Source of the DNA: Hypholoma sublateritium FD-334 SS-4
Taxonomy: Eukaryota > Basidiomycota > Agaricomycetes > Agaricales > Strophariaceae
Reading direction: 5' to 3'
NCBI GenBank assembly: GCA_000827495.1
Contig: KN817554.1
Span: 92,208-149,964, forward strand
Length of the DNA: 57,757 nt
Below are positions 11,995-23,619 of the stretch, in pieces. The first letter of the stretch is position 1. The number at the start of each line of letters is the position of its first letter. A program made the translations under genes and the position numbers. The notes beneath the pieces were generated by a model. The model worked only from the letters and a program-made list of their open reading frames with translations. It did not search any database and had not been told where the DNA came from.

Positions 11995-12760
11995 CGGCCC
12001 TGTGTAGCCCAATAACGACAACGAGAGCGCCGAGCGGGGCGATATGCCTCCCCTTGCCTCCTCACACCCCAACAANGTAACGACGGTTCCATCCGCCCTC
12101 CTCGCCTCCTCGCCTCCTCACCACCCTGGATCCCGCGACTCAATAACGAGCACACCCGCACGAAGCCGGCGGTATTCGCCTCCCCTCGTCTCCTCNTCCT
12201 CCAACGACGTNGCGACCACGTCATACGCTTTCCCTAGCCCCTTGGTANGTACCCCATTTCACNGCTACCNCTACGTGCTCGCTCAAATGTATTTATTGCC
12301 AGTATACCCATGCGCAGGGTCCTCGCCGGCAGTATCGACACGGCGCTCCCTCAACGACACCACATGGATACCTGCGAGCCGGAGCACCCGGAACGAGGTG
12401 CTGTGATCACGCACACGCCGTCCCTGTGCGCCACGGCTCCGGTATGCACGTCCGTCCGGCGCGTGTCAGCTGTTGAACTTGGCGCGCCTGATCGCATGGG
12501 ATGCGTGGGTGTGTGAGCGGCGGGGAGGTGGCGCAGAGGAGACGGGAGGCGGGCAGGCATCGCCTTTGCCTGATGCTTTGGTATCGACGGCTTGAGTTCA
12601 TGCCTGGACTTCCCGTTGATTTTTTTGCTATTCATTCTTACTATGGCTGAATTGTAGACCTAATAATATTGTTCCAAAATTTACTTTGAATAATAAAATT
12701 ACAATTTGAGATTTATGTATTTAGGAATGTTCTCTGCAAAATTGCGGAGTTCCTAAGGCA
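11995..12760. other. hAT internal region without recognised gene
   Basis: No coding sequence with recognisable motifs was seen on either strand. Six N bases lie here. It separates the 164 bp repeats from the right subterminal array. Confidence 0.4.
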
Positions 12761-12764
12761 AAAT

Positions 12765-12969
12765 ATGAGGGTCGACCCCGGGTCGACCCCGGGCCAACCC
12801 CGGGTCGACCCCGGGCCAACCCCGAGGGCCGGGCCAGATAGGCGCCGACCCTGACCCTATGAGGGTCGGGTCATGGTGAAGATGAGCTGGCCCTGACCCT
12901 TGACCCTCGGGGCCGGGCCAGGGCCGACCCCGGGCCGGCGCGGGTCAGGCCCGACCCGCGGACAGTCTA
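12765..12969. repeat. hAT right subterminal GGGTCGACCC array and terminal repeat
   Basis: Repeated GGGTCGACCCC, GGGCCAACCCC and CCCTGACCC motifs fill about 200 bp up to the terminal repeat. They mirror the left end in composition but not as a simple inverted copy. Confidence 0.8.
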
Positions 12970-13099
12970 CCAACGATTGGTGGTTCTGAGGGAACCGGTT
13001 GGAATAGGTGAAATCTGAAAAGCCTGCATGTACTCAAAGCGCATACAAGTTCAAGTTTCCCTCTCCCTTCCCGCGCGCTCTCGCCGGTCGCTAGCCGAG

Positions 13100-13435
13100 T
13101 CCGACAAGACCAACGACAAGTCGAGCCGCATCGCCATCACCGACGACAAGGGCCGTCGCTTCAAGGAGGGGATCGAGAAGCTCATTCAACGAGGCCGACA
13201 AGTACAGAGGTAGGTTTCTGCTCGCAGTACAACCCTCCGTGCATGACTTTCCTGATTACAATTTATCTAATAGCTGAAGATGAGACTAAGAACGCGCTCG
13301 AGTCTTACTCGTACAAGTTTACAACACTGCACAACTCTCTTAATGACGGACGGCGCTCCATACGCGCTCCCTGACGATGAACCCGGCTTCTTCGGCGTAT
13401 TCGAGGACGGCCTCAACGACGCGGATGTCGACTAA
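13100..13435 (+). pseudogene. Degenerate C-terminal fragment of cytosolic Hsp70
   Basis: The reading ESDKTNDKSSRIAITDDKGR followed by a KEGIEKL-like stretch matches the [20 protein letters not shown] region seen in the second Hsp70 copy at about 56.2 kb. It then shifts frame (the NEADKYR equivalent is visible as NEADKYR in another frame at 13187-13207). After an intron at the position used in the other copy come further remnants (KNALESYSYK, HNSLND). The substrate-binding and ATPase parts are absent. This fragment begins just right of the hAT element and is non-functional. Confidence 0.7.
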
Positions 13436-14565
13436 TCGATTCAACCTTTTTTTATTCATGCTCGTTCTGTTTCGCATCCTCTCTCAGTCACATCACACGA
13501 GGACCGCGGTCAATGTAATGACGACAATGTAACACTAGCAGACATTCATCTCTCACCATCCAACCCATAGCCTCTGACTCTGACACCTCCAAGCCCCTCG
13601 TGGACGAAGACAACTGCCGGCGGCCATCTTCTACGATGCATCTGCCAGCCCAATCTCACCTGCTCGGCCTTCTCCGTCTTCGTCACCGAACAGCATTCCC
13701 TCTCCATTGCCGTCACCGCGCCCTGGAACGTTCGACTTTGCTTTCCGTTTGCTTTGCATCCGTACTGGATCGGTACGCTTCAACGCGGTGAGTTCGCGGA
13801 CGAGAATTTAAAAAATCATGGGTCTCACTAACAAACATTCTGGTAGGAGAACGTTACAACGATTACTGCGATTGAAATCGCTCCGAAACATGCTTGTTAG
13901 ACCCTGAAAGGTCAACGCAACTCCTCAATGGGACGCCGAACGAATTCCCCAGTGCATAATCCTACGGCCAACGATGTTCCATTCCTTTCCCAAGGTGTGT
14001 GTAGATGATAAGCCATGAATTTGGTCGGTCTAACATACATACCCTAAGTCTACCTCTGTCGAACTGCTGGTCGGATCGACTGAATGGCTATCTTCCCCGT
14101 ATTCGAAACATCTGGCGACAATGGATGTGATTCCAAACTTGAAGTTCCCGGCGTCCTCTGTGAAGCTTGTGCGGGTCTAAAGCAGGTCTTATCAGAGATG
14201 CAACCTTCAGTACCTGGCTCCAATTCAAAGGAAAAGAGGCACATTCTAAGGACGAAGATAAATCAGCGTCACGACCCTCTCTGTGTGATACTAGAATAGC
14301 ATATAAATATCAGTATTCAAATCGCGCACTCAACGCCGATGATCTCGCGCAGGCACGAGATTCAACGAAGACAAAGCCTCTCCCACCATCTTCTCACGAG
14401 TCAGAGACGCATCGCACCGACGCTGCTGGCCCCGTCGCTACCCCCGCAGTTGGCTTCGAAGCTTTCTGTTCCTCATTAACATTTCTTAGGTCTCCGCCCG
14501 ATGATCCGGATAATAGTTCGCAGGAAATAATGGGACGGAAGCACGTCATCCTGAAATATGGAGGT
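13436..14565. other. No recognised gene
   Basis: Several moderate frames on both strands carry no motif I can name. The right half may contain undetected N-terminal remains of the APC2-like pseudogene that follows. Confidence 0.35.
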
Positions 14566-16382
14566 AGTTCGAGGTGCTCGGCTTGATCGAGCAATACGGG
14601 AGTGCGATTACCAGTGTGACATACGAGAGGATCGACGACCATGTTTTATCAATGTGTACCGGAGAGTGAGGGAAGCCTATTCTTGAGGAATTGTGCTGGA
14701 AGACGGATAACGTGGTGCCGTGGATGATGCATGTCTATGAAAGAGGGGCGTCGACGTGTTCGTGTCAAGTTCGTGTCTTCCTTATTCCAATAATATCCGG
14801 CTGACGACCGGTCACCGCGTAGCTGAGGAGGCTACAAGTATGCTTCACGAGGCAGGATCGCGCTTGGACTTTTGCATTAACAAGACACTTGGCGATCTAC
14901 GGTCCGTCCGATTTCGGTCTCATATTTGATATCCTACGAATAGCCTCAGAGATATTCAACGTCTTTATCGATTTTTCAAAATGTGCATTGTTGCCAACCT
15001 TGTGGGCGATGAAGATTCTGGGGACATACCCATCGACGAGTCGGAGCCCGTACACCAGAACTGGAGGACTGTGGCGGCCCAAATTGTGAGCCGGAACCAT
15101 TTGACGTTGGGTCTGGTGAGTAACAGCGTGATAATTTGCGCCTTGCTTCCTTCGCGCTAAGACTTGATTGCTCTAGATTCCAGGACAAATCAGCCAAGTT
15201 ATCAGCACATTGGTCAGCAACTACAACTCGAAGGATCTTTTTGTGAAGGGGCTGCAGGTACCCCCGGCGCAGCGCCTGCTGGCCATCGGCAATGCTGGGG
15301 ATCGTGTCGAACGAGAGGTACGCCCGAATACTGACTGTACTGCGTAACATCATAAAATTCATAGGTTTCCATTTTTCAGCGCCGAAATACCGAGATTTGA
15401 AGATTCGTTCTGGGAAACATGCTAGTATGCCAGGTTGTGCTGAGGATACGACGGACTCGAGGCGCATCGATGTACATGTGCAGTCGTAGAGGGCATCTGT
15501 GGTATGTCCCACAGTGGTTTTTGCGTCACTTCTGGCCAGCGCCAGAATCAAGCGACATGGTTTTTCCCGGCCAGTTTCAACAGTACGTCGAACTCTCATA
15601 TACGGTTGCTTCATCGAATCTAACAGCTTGCAGGCCGCGAGAGGAGTATTTCCGAAAATTCCGTGTATTCAATCCCGATAAGAAGCTTAAGTAGCTACCT
15701 CATCTTGGGACGGCTCAGTTGAAAATTGAACTTGAAGACCGTACTTTGGAGTATGCGTACCGCCCACTAGAAGCCGTGTTCATCAAATTGTTTTCCCAGA
15801 AGGGTATTTGTACCTGTGCTATCCACTGTCTTTACACCTAACGCCATTCTCTAGACACTTGATCTCTCGATGAACCAATCGAAGCTGTTGGTTCAGTCAC
15901 TCGCAGTGCCGCGACCAAAGCGCTCTCTACTTGGGTCGACCACGGAGTCTTAAAAGAATACCCGGAAAATATATTCCTTTTGCTAGAACGAGCGGAAGGA
16001 GGTGGTGTTGCCCGAGAGCACCGGCCAGGTCTGACATCTTAGACTCTCTGGCGTCGTTGAAATTAATATGTTACTACTACTAGTTTCTATTGCCGAGGAA
16101 AACTCAGTGATGATAAACCCACATGACCAGCAGGCTAAGCGGATGCGCATATATTGGAAGGTATACTATTCATCGCCTATTTGCATTGCTAAAGCTCACG
16201 AATCCATTCTCTGATTACCATTCAATTAGTTCATCAGAGGCATGCTTACGAATTTGGGCACGATTGATTACCTCTCGGCATTCATGGAGACCGCAGGGAA
16301 AGAGGGACTTGTTGCTGTACGAGACGGAATGTGGGGATTGAACAACCCCGCGTTTAATTTCTATGCATGCATGTCGGTATGA
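14566..16382 (+). pseudogene. Broken copy of anaphase-promoting complex subunit 2 (cullin-like APC2)
   Basis: APC2 is the cullin scaffold of the APC/C ubiquitin ligase. Recognisable pieces in order are: EELCWKTDNVVPWMM; a DFCINKTLGDLR remnant; KDLFVKGLQVPPAQRLLAIG; DTTDSRRIDVHVQS; FWPAPESSDMVFPGQFQQ; REEYFRKFRVFNPDKKLK, PHLGTAQLKIELEDRTLEYA, the cullin-homology core; EAVGSVTRSAATKAL, TWVDHGVLKEYPENIFLLLE; and the winged-helix end AFMETAGKEGLVAVRDGMW. Exon-intron borders are still visible. At least two conserved Trp positions have become stops: TGA after MCTGE (about 14667) and TAG in the LKWLPHLG motif (about 15692). Frameshifts occur in between. A working copy must exist elsewhere or on another nuclear haplotype, since APC2 is essential in studied eukaryotes. 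Confidence 0.75.
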
Positions 16383-16759
16383 AAGCATTGTCATTATTGA
16401 ATACCCTTGTACATAGAGTAATGTAATTCACCCATTGATAACAGCGTACACATTATACCGAAGTTCACATGCGACAACCATGTTCTCTTCATTCCAGTCT
16501 ATGATATCCACGCAGGCACCGGCTTGAGTGGCACGACAAAGCTGTTCGCAGAAGTATCTACGCAATACTTCCACTTCGTCGGAGTCGAGCAACACCCGAC
16601 CTATGGTGACCTCAGGGTGACCTTATACGCGTCCTGCAGGCTACCCCAACCCTTACGCGTCTGGCTGTCTTCTCCCGGTGTGCCAAACCAGTACTTTCAG
16701 ATACATTTCTCGCGCGCCTGGCCGATTCTCTAGTAGATTCTAGGGAAGATCAACTCCTT

Positions 16760-17838
16760 CCTCATGTTGAGGCTCGAGTTTTGCAGCCCTTGAGCGTATC
16801 CTGGTCATTCGTGTGTCGGGCTCCGTGACCCGCATTGTGAAATGTGTAAGCGCGAATCAGTGCGTAGAGGCCGCCGATGGGCAGGCTGTCGCGTGAGCCG
16901 GAGAGATCACATTCTAGATGTGCGAGGCTAGGTAGCACAAGCATTGCGAGGAAAGCACCGAGCCGTCGGGATGGCTCAGGGTGCACCATCAAAGGAATCC
17001 CGGTCGATGCCGACGCTGCCGCCCGAAACGGCAGCTCTTGGGAAACAGGTCAGCATGCAGGACGCGCTCGATATCTGCGAAAAGTACGTCTGCGGCCTCG
17101 AGCGACATGGGGCGCGCGTATGTTACATATGGGCACACGCGCGAGCGCGAGGTTAGCGATGCCGACATGACGAAGCGCGGGCGTGTGCCCAACCGCAAGC
17201 GGCGCCTGCGTTGCCCAGACAGACACATCAGGCGGGTGAACCCGAATTACCGTGAGTAAGGGGAGGACAGGCCATCGACGAGCGTGCTGCAGTGGGTTGC
17301 TGCGATGTGGAGGGTGAGTTAGCGCCATCGTTTCGCGCAGGAGGTTGAAAAGGGGCGCGACTACGTTGGCTGGGTATTAGTCGGGAAAGGTAAGGCTGAT
17401 ATCCAATGGCAACTGGCCTGACCGATGCAGTTAATGATCCGCTATGTCTGTCCGCACTGGGATGTCGGCGACGGTACTCGGATGGGCGTGTATTCATGTC
17501 CATAGTTGGGGCGTCGAGAACGCAACAGCACGCCAGGAATGGTAGACTGAAGCGAGAAGAAGGGGCAAATTCTGTGTTGAAGGAACAGCTGATTCAGGAG
17601 AATATTGTCTTCCACATTGCTTTCGTCGAGGTATGATATGAAAATCTGCAAAGTTATTTCGAAAGGAACACAGTGGATCGGCCGCCTGGTTAAGCTCACG
17701 GAGATGAACAATGGGTAGTTGCTCGCAAGACATGCCAGGGAGGGCATGGCGTACTTCACTGACTAAGAGAATAACATAAGCAAAGTTGATGTCCAAAAGC
17801 CGTTGCTGGGCAGCCCAAATACAAGAAAGAATGCGCAT
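16760..17838 (-). pseudogene. F-box protein gene, frame-disrupted
   Basis: A coiled-coil-like N-terminal start is followed by an F-box, VPFEITLQIFISYLDE, near 17660. The usual post-F-box motif LLASVYHSWRAVAFSTPQLW lies in a different frame near 17560. Downstream pieces such as RVHPPDVSVWATQAPLAVG and FPSLAHLECDLSGS resemble the leucine-rich tails of basidiomycete F-box proteins, which select substrates for SCF ubiquitin ligases. The frame changes between pieces lack convincing introns, so I call it a pseudogene. A 376 bp stretch to its right on the map (16383-16759) shows no gene. Confidence 0.55.
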
Positions 17839-18165
17839 TGATTCTATAGGGATTTAAGTCCTAAAATCCGTAGGACTCCTTGCTGAAGTACAGGCAATGA
17901 AAACGTACAAACGACAAGAGGGTGCAGGAAGATCGTAAGAAATTAAGTCCACTGCGAAGGACTATGCTTGCAATTATTGAAAGAATGAGGAATACTACTG
18001 GCAGACAGACGAAAACCAGCGCCCGAAATACTAGAAAGGACTGAACGGATACAGAACTAGAACATACACCCAACACGATACACTATGCACCACAGAAAAA
18101 TTGGTGATTAGCGCACTGGGATAAAATTGTTTAGAGAAATTCAAGCACACCTTCGACTGCAATTC
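17839..18165. other. Intergenic, no gene seen
   Basis: No motif-bearing frame was found between the F-box remnant and the next minus-strand gene. Confidence 0.4.
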
Positions 18166-19394
18166 TCATTGCTGCAGCATAGAAATTTTGAGGAGCCTGT
18201 GGTCTACCAGAGCCGCTGGATCCTTCATGAAGTGATATGCCATGCGCTGGAAAAGTTTGTACTTTCCGCTCAGCGGCTGGGCTTCCTCAAATAGGCGTCG
18301 ATTTCTCTGTTTGAAGCATGCCCCATAATTGCTTAACAAGGAGGGATAGTGCTCGAGGTCATGAAATGGAATGTCTAATTTCCATTTGGCGGCTTGTTGC
18401 TTTATGCGGCCTATGCTCTCCATGGCACTGGATAGAGCTGCCTCATCCTTCGCATAAAGACGCAGTTTTGTGTCGAGCGACTGCAAGCACAAGCCTATGT
18501 CGGCCGTAACGGCGTATTGCCTGAGCACCAACGCATTCCTCGCATCGACGATAGCTATAAACTGGCGCTGGAGATCGTCTGCCGCGGGAGAAACAAGGTC
18601 CTGTCGGAGCATACCCTATGATTTAACGAAGAATTCGTAGTGGGGGTTAGACAGTCGTAGATCTCACCTCAGCACTACTGTCTTTGAGACTTTCAAGAAA
18701 GTCGTTAAGATCCAAGGCATCGTTAATGACGGCCTGCATTGCTTGGGTTAGGGCTACTCCTGTCGGATCTAGTGGCCGTTGATCCTCCCAGTTGTGACTG
18801 GAATAAGGACAAAGAGCAACTCGTTCGCTTCCATCCGGCAGCTGTGGGGTATTAGTAGGTGAGACTGACAATCTTGCTCGCCGCTTGGAAATAAAGGGAG
18901 CGCACCATACTAGTCGCACAGGTAGAATCAGGGCATCGAGGAAAAGTCCCCCCAGTTGATGGGCAGTCGAACGAATCGCTGCCGCCCTTTATGGTGGGAA
19001 AAGAGTTCCTCCGAGGCTCAGGCGAACGCCTGCCACTCGAAGGACTGCTATCCGCGGGGCATTCAGGCTGATGGTGCACAGGTCCGTTGATGACGTCGGA
19101 AGTTGAACTGGGGGGAAGCGGATGACTCGGTACGTGGTTCAACACAGACTCGATTGAACACGCGGCGGGATCTACGCAGGTTGTGTCACCTGTGTCGTAA
19201 ACGGCACTGCAGGCTTCCGGGCTTGCTCTCTGGGCGGCATGGCGTGAATTGGATTTGGCGACGTTCTGTGCTACGACGAAAGGGAGGCGTGGGCCCCTAT
19301 AAGAACGACAGTTTGACCTCCATGGAGTCGAGTGCTCATGGCGGGAGGAAGGTATGAATGGATTTGGGGTAGTAGGGGGAATAAATGCTAACAT
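18166..19394 (-). CDS. Hypothetical protein, three exons
   Basis: Not recognised. Exon 1 starts at MLAFIPPTTPNPF (19394) and codes a Ser/Pro-rich, probably disordered segment of about 160 residues. A 50-60 bp intron with a CTAAT branch-like site ends near 18847. Exon 2 gives LPDGSERVALCPYSSHNWED and ends LESLKDSSAE before a GTGAGA donor. Exon 3 begins GMLRQDLVSPAADDLQRQF and is mainly helical, ending at the stop at 18166. The joined frame is open throughout, which supports a real gene. Function is unknown. Confidence 0.6.
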
Positions 19395-20318
19395 TTGAGG
19401 GAGATGAAAAAAGTGAATTAGATACAAAACGTAAGGGTATGAGGAGTAGATGGAGTCTGCGTTCGAACAGGTTCGAACTTCGAACACTGGCCGGCCTTGA
19501 TGCTAATGATAGCGGCAAGTCTCACAGGCTTTCGGCGAGACTTCAATTCTCCGCACCAGATTCCGGAGACCCGGCCTGGGAGAATTCACGCCATGCAGAC
19601 TGTGAGTACCGACAAACACACGTGTATTTCCTACAACTAGCTACGGACTTTTGGTTAAGTGATGGGTATTTGAGACGTACGCGCTTTGTTTCTATGCCTG
19701 TTCGAAATTTCGGAAGGATAGAACAAGGATCGAAGCAACGGGCTTTACACCGTGACCAGCTTCAAGGACCGTGAAATTATTTTGCTTGTACAGCCAGCGG
19801 CGAAAAGCCCGACTTCTTTACAGATTACCAAAGCCCATTAGTGGTGGTTTTTCTGACTGAAACACTGTTTTTTTTTTTTTTTCGAAAAATGGACAAATAA
19901 CACTTTGAAGTTTGCGTGAATAAAATACGGATGGGAGGGCGGAATGCATATTTCTCGAGAGTTGAGACGCATCTCGGGGTCCGGTTGGCATTCGGTCACA
20001 TTCGGTCACACCAAACAAATCACTGAGTCACGCCGCCGACCTGCTGGCTCGGCGCGTCTTGAAAGCGTTGTCTCATTATCCTGCCATACTTTGGCCCAAG
20101 GATTGCTTAGATATGGGTACGTAGTCTGGCAAATTTATTTGCGATCAAACTTACCGCATCTTGACGATATTTTATTTGCAAGGTTTCGGTCTTTGAGCAT
20201 TCCACGATCCTGTTTTGCGGTAGGCAAGGGGTATGCACCGGCAGGGCAGCGTAACTCTAACCTTAATATTGACTCATGGCACAATCGAATCGGATACACA
20301 TCCTCTCTCCCACCACCC
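19395..20318. other. Divergent intergenic region with oligo-T tract
   Basis: This lies between the divergent genes at 19394 (-) and 20319 (+). It contains a run of T at about 19868-19883 and a short direct repeat of ATTCGGTCACA near 19990. No coding exon was supported, although open frame continues upstream of the chosen start at 20319. Confidence 0.4.
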
Positions 20319-22109
20319 ATGGCGTCTGCACTCGGTCTGAGCTCTACTATAGCGAAGTGCAAATACCCTTACGGGACTTTCGTGTTCGACACTCCCATAG
20401 ACGCTCAAGTCATACATGAGCCGGCGGAGGCACCACCGCCATCTACATCTATTACCGCGAGTAGGCTCCCGCGCTATATCCGCCGTCCCCAGACGACAGC
20501 AGGCTCAGAGGCAGGAAAAACATCCCGGGCGCCGTCCGCAGCCAAAACAACGATTGCGAGACAGACACGGTCTCAACCCGGACCCGGCGCCCCTCGCAGT
20601 TTCACCAGCCCAAAACTTGCAAAAAGCTACAGGAATCCGTTAGTTTCTATCTTTGCAGAGGTAAGCATCTTTTATGCTGCCAGATCTAGTGTCCTGACCT
20701 CAGAGCCTTGGCACCGCAACTCGCAGTCGCATTTGACTTTGCTAGATTGTTTAGAGCTTTGGACAGTCCAGTCGGACGAAGACCGCCAATCAGGACAGCC
20801 TTGGACCCTCTCCATACCACGCGACAGAAGGGACCGAGGAACCGAATCCACGAAAACCATCGCCAAACCTACGCTGTTGTCGCGCTCCATCCTCTCGTAT
20901 ACAAATGCTAATATAATCCCAAAACTTTGGGTGATCATCTATATCCCTGCAAATGTCGTGATCGAGGGGATACTGCAGAGCATACTTTTTGAAGCAGAAA
21001 TGCCAACAGTAGGCACCCTTGTCACTTCAGCGATGGTGTCCCCGAGCAGAGATGCAAGTGTTCGAAAAATGTATTGGAAACTATACGAAGAAGTGCGATC
21101 GCACTCTGACCTTCTTACCTTTTTCCTACTCAAGCCCGGGACCGACGACTGGAACGGAAAGTCGGAACACGGCATATCTAACGTTCCATTTTCGTTCTTA
21201 CTTGCCAATGAAATACAGGAATTGGTACGATTGCCATTATTAGTTCTTCCTTGTCGATGACAAGTTGTTGACAAACGTTTATTTGTTAACTAGGCAGTGG
21301 ATTTTAGCAATCGCCTACGCATCGAACTTGGAGAAGGTTCTGTTAACCTCCTTATCAAACATGAAACCCAATGCGGGAAACCTAATTGCAGTTTGAATCA
21401 TCGTATATTTGTTCCCAACGGCACCAAGGCTGCGTCAATGACACAGAATGATGCACGAGTCCTCTTCATACATCTTTTCGATGCCCAGATCAACAGGTAC
21501 AAAGCATCACCGCCAGCGGACCTCGTCCCACTTGTCGAGTCTAAAGATTCGAGAATCGCAGCCCAGGAAAAGATTGATTATGATTTTAACGTTATCATCT
21601 TAGCTTCAAAGTCCGAGCCACTTGAGCTCTCACCAGCCTACTTGACAAGTAGGACAGTCAAACGTGCTCTGAATCTATTGGTACATCTAGCGGGGAAAGA
21701 ACGCCTGGCTGTCACACTTGCTCGTACACATGGAAGTCGGGGTATATTACCTCTTAATTCCCTTGCCTTCTGTGGGGCAATTGTAAGAGTTTTTTTGTTT
21801 CACACAAAGTTGGCGAGCTCAATGAATTCTCAGATGCTGGAGGAAGTTTTTAGATTGTGTTTTTATGACGACACAGATGCCGAAAATTTCAAACATTTTC
21901 ACGACAAGCTCAATAAAGACGGCCTCCAATTCCACACAGCATGTCAGATGGCCGCAAGGGCCACAGGGTCTGATGCCAAGGCATTGGAAATTGCCCTAGA
22001 TGACGTGAACTATGAACAAGGGTTCCACAGAGTCATTGCCCGGCGCGACGCCTCCCTCAAGAAATTACCAGAATTGATGACAGCATCCAACAAGTATCTT
22101 TGGTTTTGA
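20319..22109 (+). CDS. Hypothetical basidiomycete protein, about four exons
   Basis: Not recognised. The likely start is MASALGLSSTIAKCKYPYG at 20319. A basic, Pro/Ser-rich N-terminal region follows (to about 20660), then a short intron with GTAAGC donor. The next exon contains WVIIYIPANVVIEGILQS and ends EIQEL at a GTACGA donor; joining across 21240-21295 gives AVDFSNRLRIELGEGS in frame. A last intron (about 21784-21834) starts GTAAGA after FCGAI and joins MLEEVFRLCFYDDTD. Because that intron is a multiple of three without stops, it can look like coding. The stop at 22109 follows NKYLWF. No domain, signal peptide or membrane segment is obvious. Confidence 0.6.
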
Positions 22110-22512
22110 AGGCAGTTGAATAGGAGCAGGTGGATTATAGCAACAAATGTATGACGTGTATCAGATTCAATTTTCACACCACCATTCATGTTTATACGAA
22201 AGGAACTGAGATAAATGCTTTTCCCTTGCATGTTGAAAACTCATACCATCTAATAAGGGTAGGTATCTTTGATGCCAGTCCTGCGAAGCACTGTTCACAA
22301 TGAAGACCTTGAGGTCGTTGAGAAGCATGAGGATGAGGTGAATATATTTCAAAAGATGGAAATTAGAGGTGTTCGAAATAGGATAGAAGTTAGCCAAGAG
22401 ATTTCAGCAGAAATGCATGCTCAGCTGTATGTGGCCACTCTAATAAGTGGCGGGGGCAACGAACTGGGTCATCTTGCATTGTAGGACCTGCAGGCTCCCG
22501 CATGATTGTCAA

Positions 22513-23610
22513 CTACTTTGCCGCGCCTGTCGCCGCCCAACTGCTTTGCGGAGATTTCGGATCATCGTCTGCTTCGGCGAGGTGTTCAATGTCTCTTGTA
22601 TGTGCCTCAACGGTAGAGATCACACATCTAGCAGAAATAAAATGAGTATCTTGACCATTCCACGTAGTTGGCGCAGAACAGGCCTGGACGGCGACTGGGA
22701 GCGTTCGACGGCGATACTTCGTCGGCCGAGTCCACGAGATGGTCAGAATCATCGTCTACGTGTGCGGTGTGCTTCAGGCGCGAGGGGATGTTGCGGCGAT
22801 GGAGAAGTGTCTGTGTCGCGGGGGTTCGCGACGAATAGCCCACGTATGCCTAAATTTTTCTTTGAAAAAGACCCTTGGTCGCTGGGGCATGCAGAGACAG
22901 AGACGGTACTGCACCGCGAGTTTCTTGGACGTTTACCTAGTCGGAATTTCGGATGGTGAAGAAACCCAAACTACTTTTCCTTGAGATGGATTGTCGTCAC
23001 CATCGAGTTGTTTCCCTTTCTCCTTCTTGGCCCTTTCCTATTCTCGCCTTGCTTTCTCCTTTTCCTTCTCCGTCTCTCGCCGCCTCTCCTCAGAGATGAA
23101 CTGCGGGTTCTCTACCAGCGCCAACTTGCCCTCTTCCGAAATCTGACCTTCTTGCTTGACTCTTTCGAAGCTGCTAACATCGTCGCTCGGCGCGCTTGAA
23201 TTCTGGCGGTTGTCCTCTTGCGAATCTTCAGTTATCCATTGCTCCATGAGGCTGTTGCAATCCTGATGGGTCGGCAGTGGTCGGGATGTCATATACATGC
23301 CCATCAAGCGCATGAGGAGTCAGTAAAGGAAATTTGTCTGTAGTTTCATGCGGCGCCTCCTTTCTAGTGACATGTACTACGATAGCCGGTGGGTGGGTGG
23401 GTGACGGTTTCCACTTAGTACGTCGTGAGGGCCTCGGGATTGGAAAATGTAGAGGAGTCCGTAATACTGGAGTGGTGCGAATGAGCACGCTTGGAGCCAT
23501 GCTGACAGGTGAGGTAACCCTTGGCCGTTGGCTTGGGGCGCAGACTGAGAAGATTGATCCTCTGGAACAGAAAGGGCGTTGTTCTCTTTGTAGGAGAGTG
23601 GACGGCGCAA
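22513..23610 (-). CDS. Putative hypothetical gene, structure uncertain
   Basis: Several minus-strand pieces have protein-like composition: RTTPVLRTPLHFPIPRPSRR and PPAIVVHVTRKEAPHET near 23450-23370; DNRQNSSAPSDDVSSFERVK and a Glu/Lys/Arg-rich coiled-coil-like stretch near 23200-23040; DDDSDHLVDSADEVSPSNAP near 22740; and an end ADDDPKSPQSSWAATGAAK at 22513. The joins need frame changes that I could not assign to clear introns, so it may be a decaying gene. No family was recognised. Confidence 0.3.
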
Positions 23611-23619
23611 ATCTGGTAT

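Larger units (their letters stand above)
7639..12969 (-). mobile_element. Full-length hAT DNA transposon, 5331 bp, with 8 bp target duplication
   Basis: The ends are TAGACTGTCC (7639-7648) and its inverse GGACAGTCTA (12960-12969). Immediately outside lies a perfect 8 bp direct duplication, CCAACGAT, at 7631-7638 and 12970-12977. One multi-exon hAT transposase is encoded on the minus strand. Both subterminal regions are arrays of CCCTGACC and GGGTCGACCC-type motifs, and the transposase upstream region has tandem 164 bp repeats. Eighteen of the 23 N bases in the whole window fall inside this element, which fits several near-identical genomic copies collapsed in assembly, and so recent activity. 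Confidence 0.93.

Noticed and set aside
14976..15614. 212-codon minus-strand frame
   Set aside because: It is the antisense shadow of the APC2 pseudogene exons.
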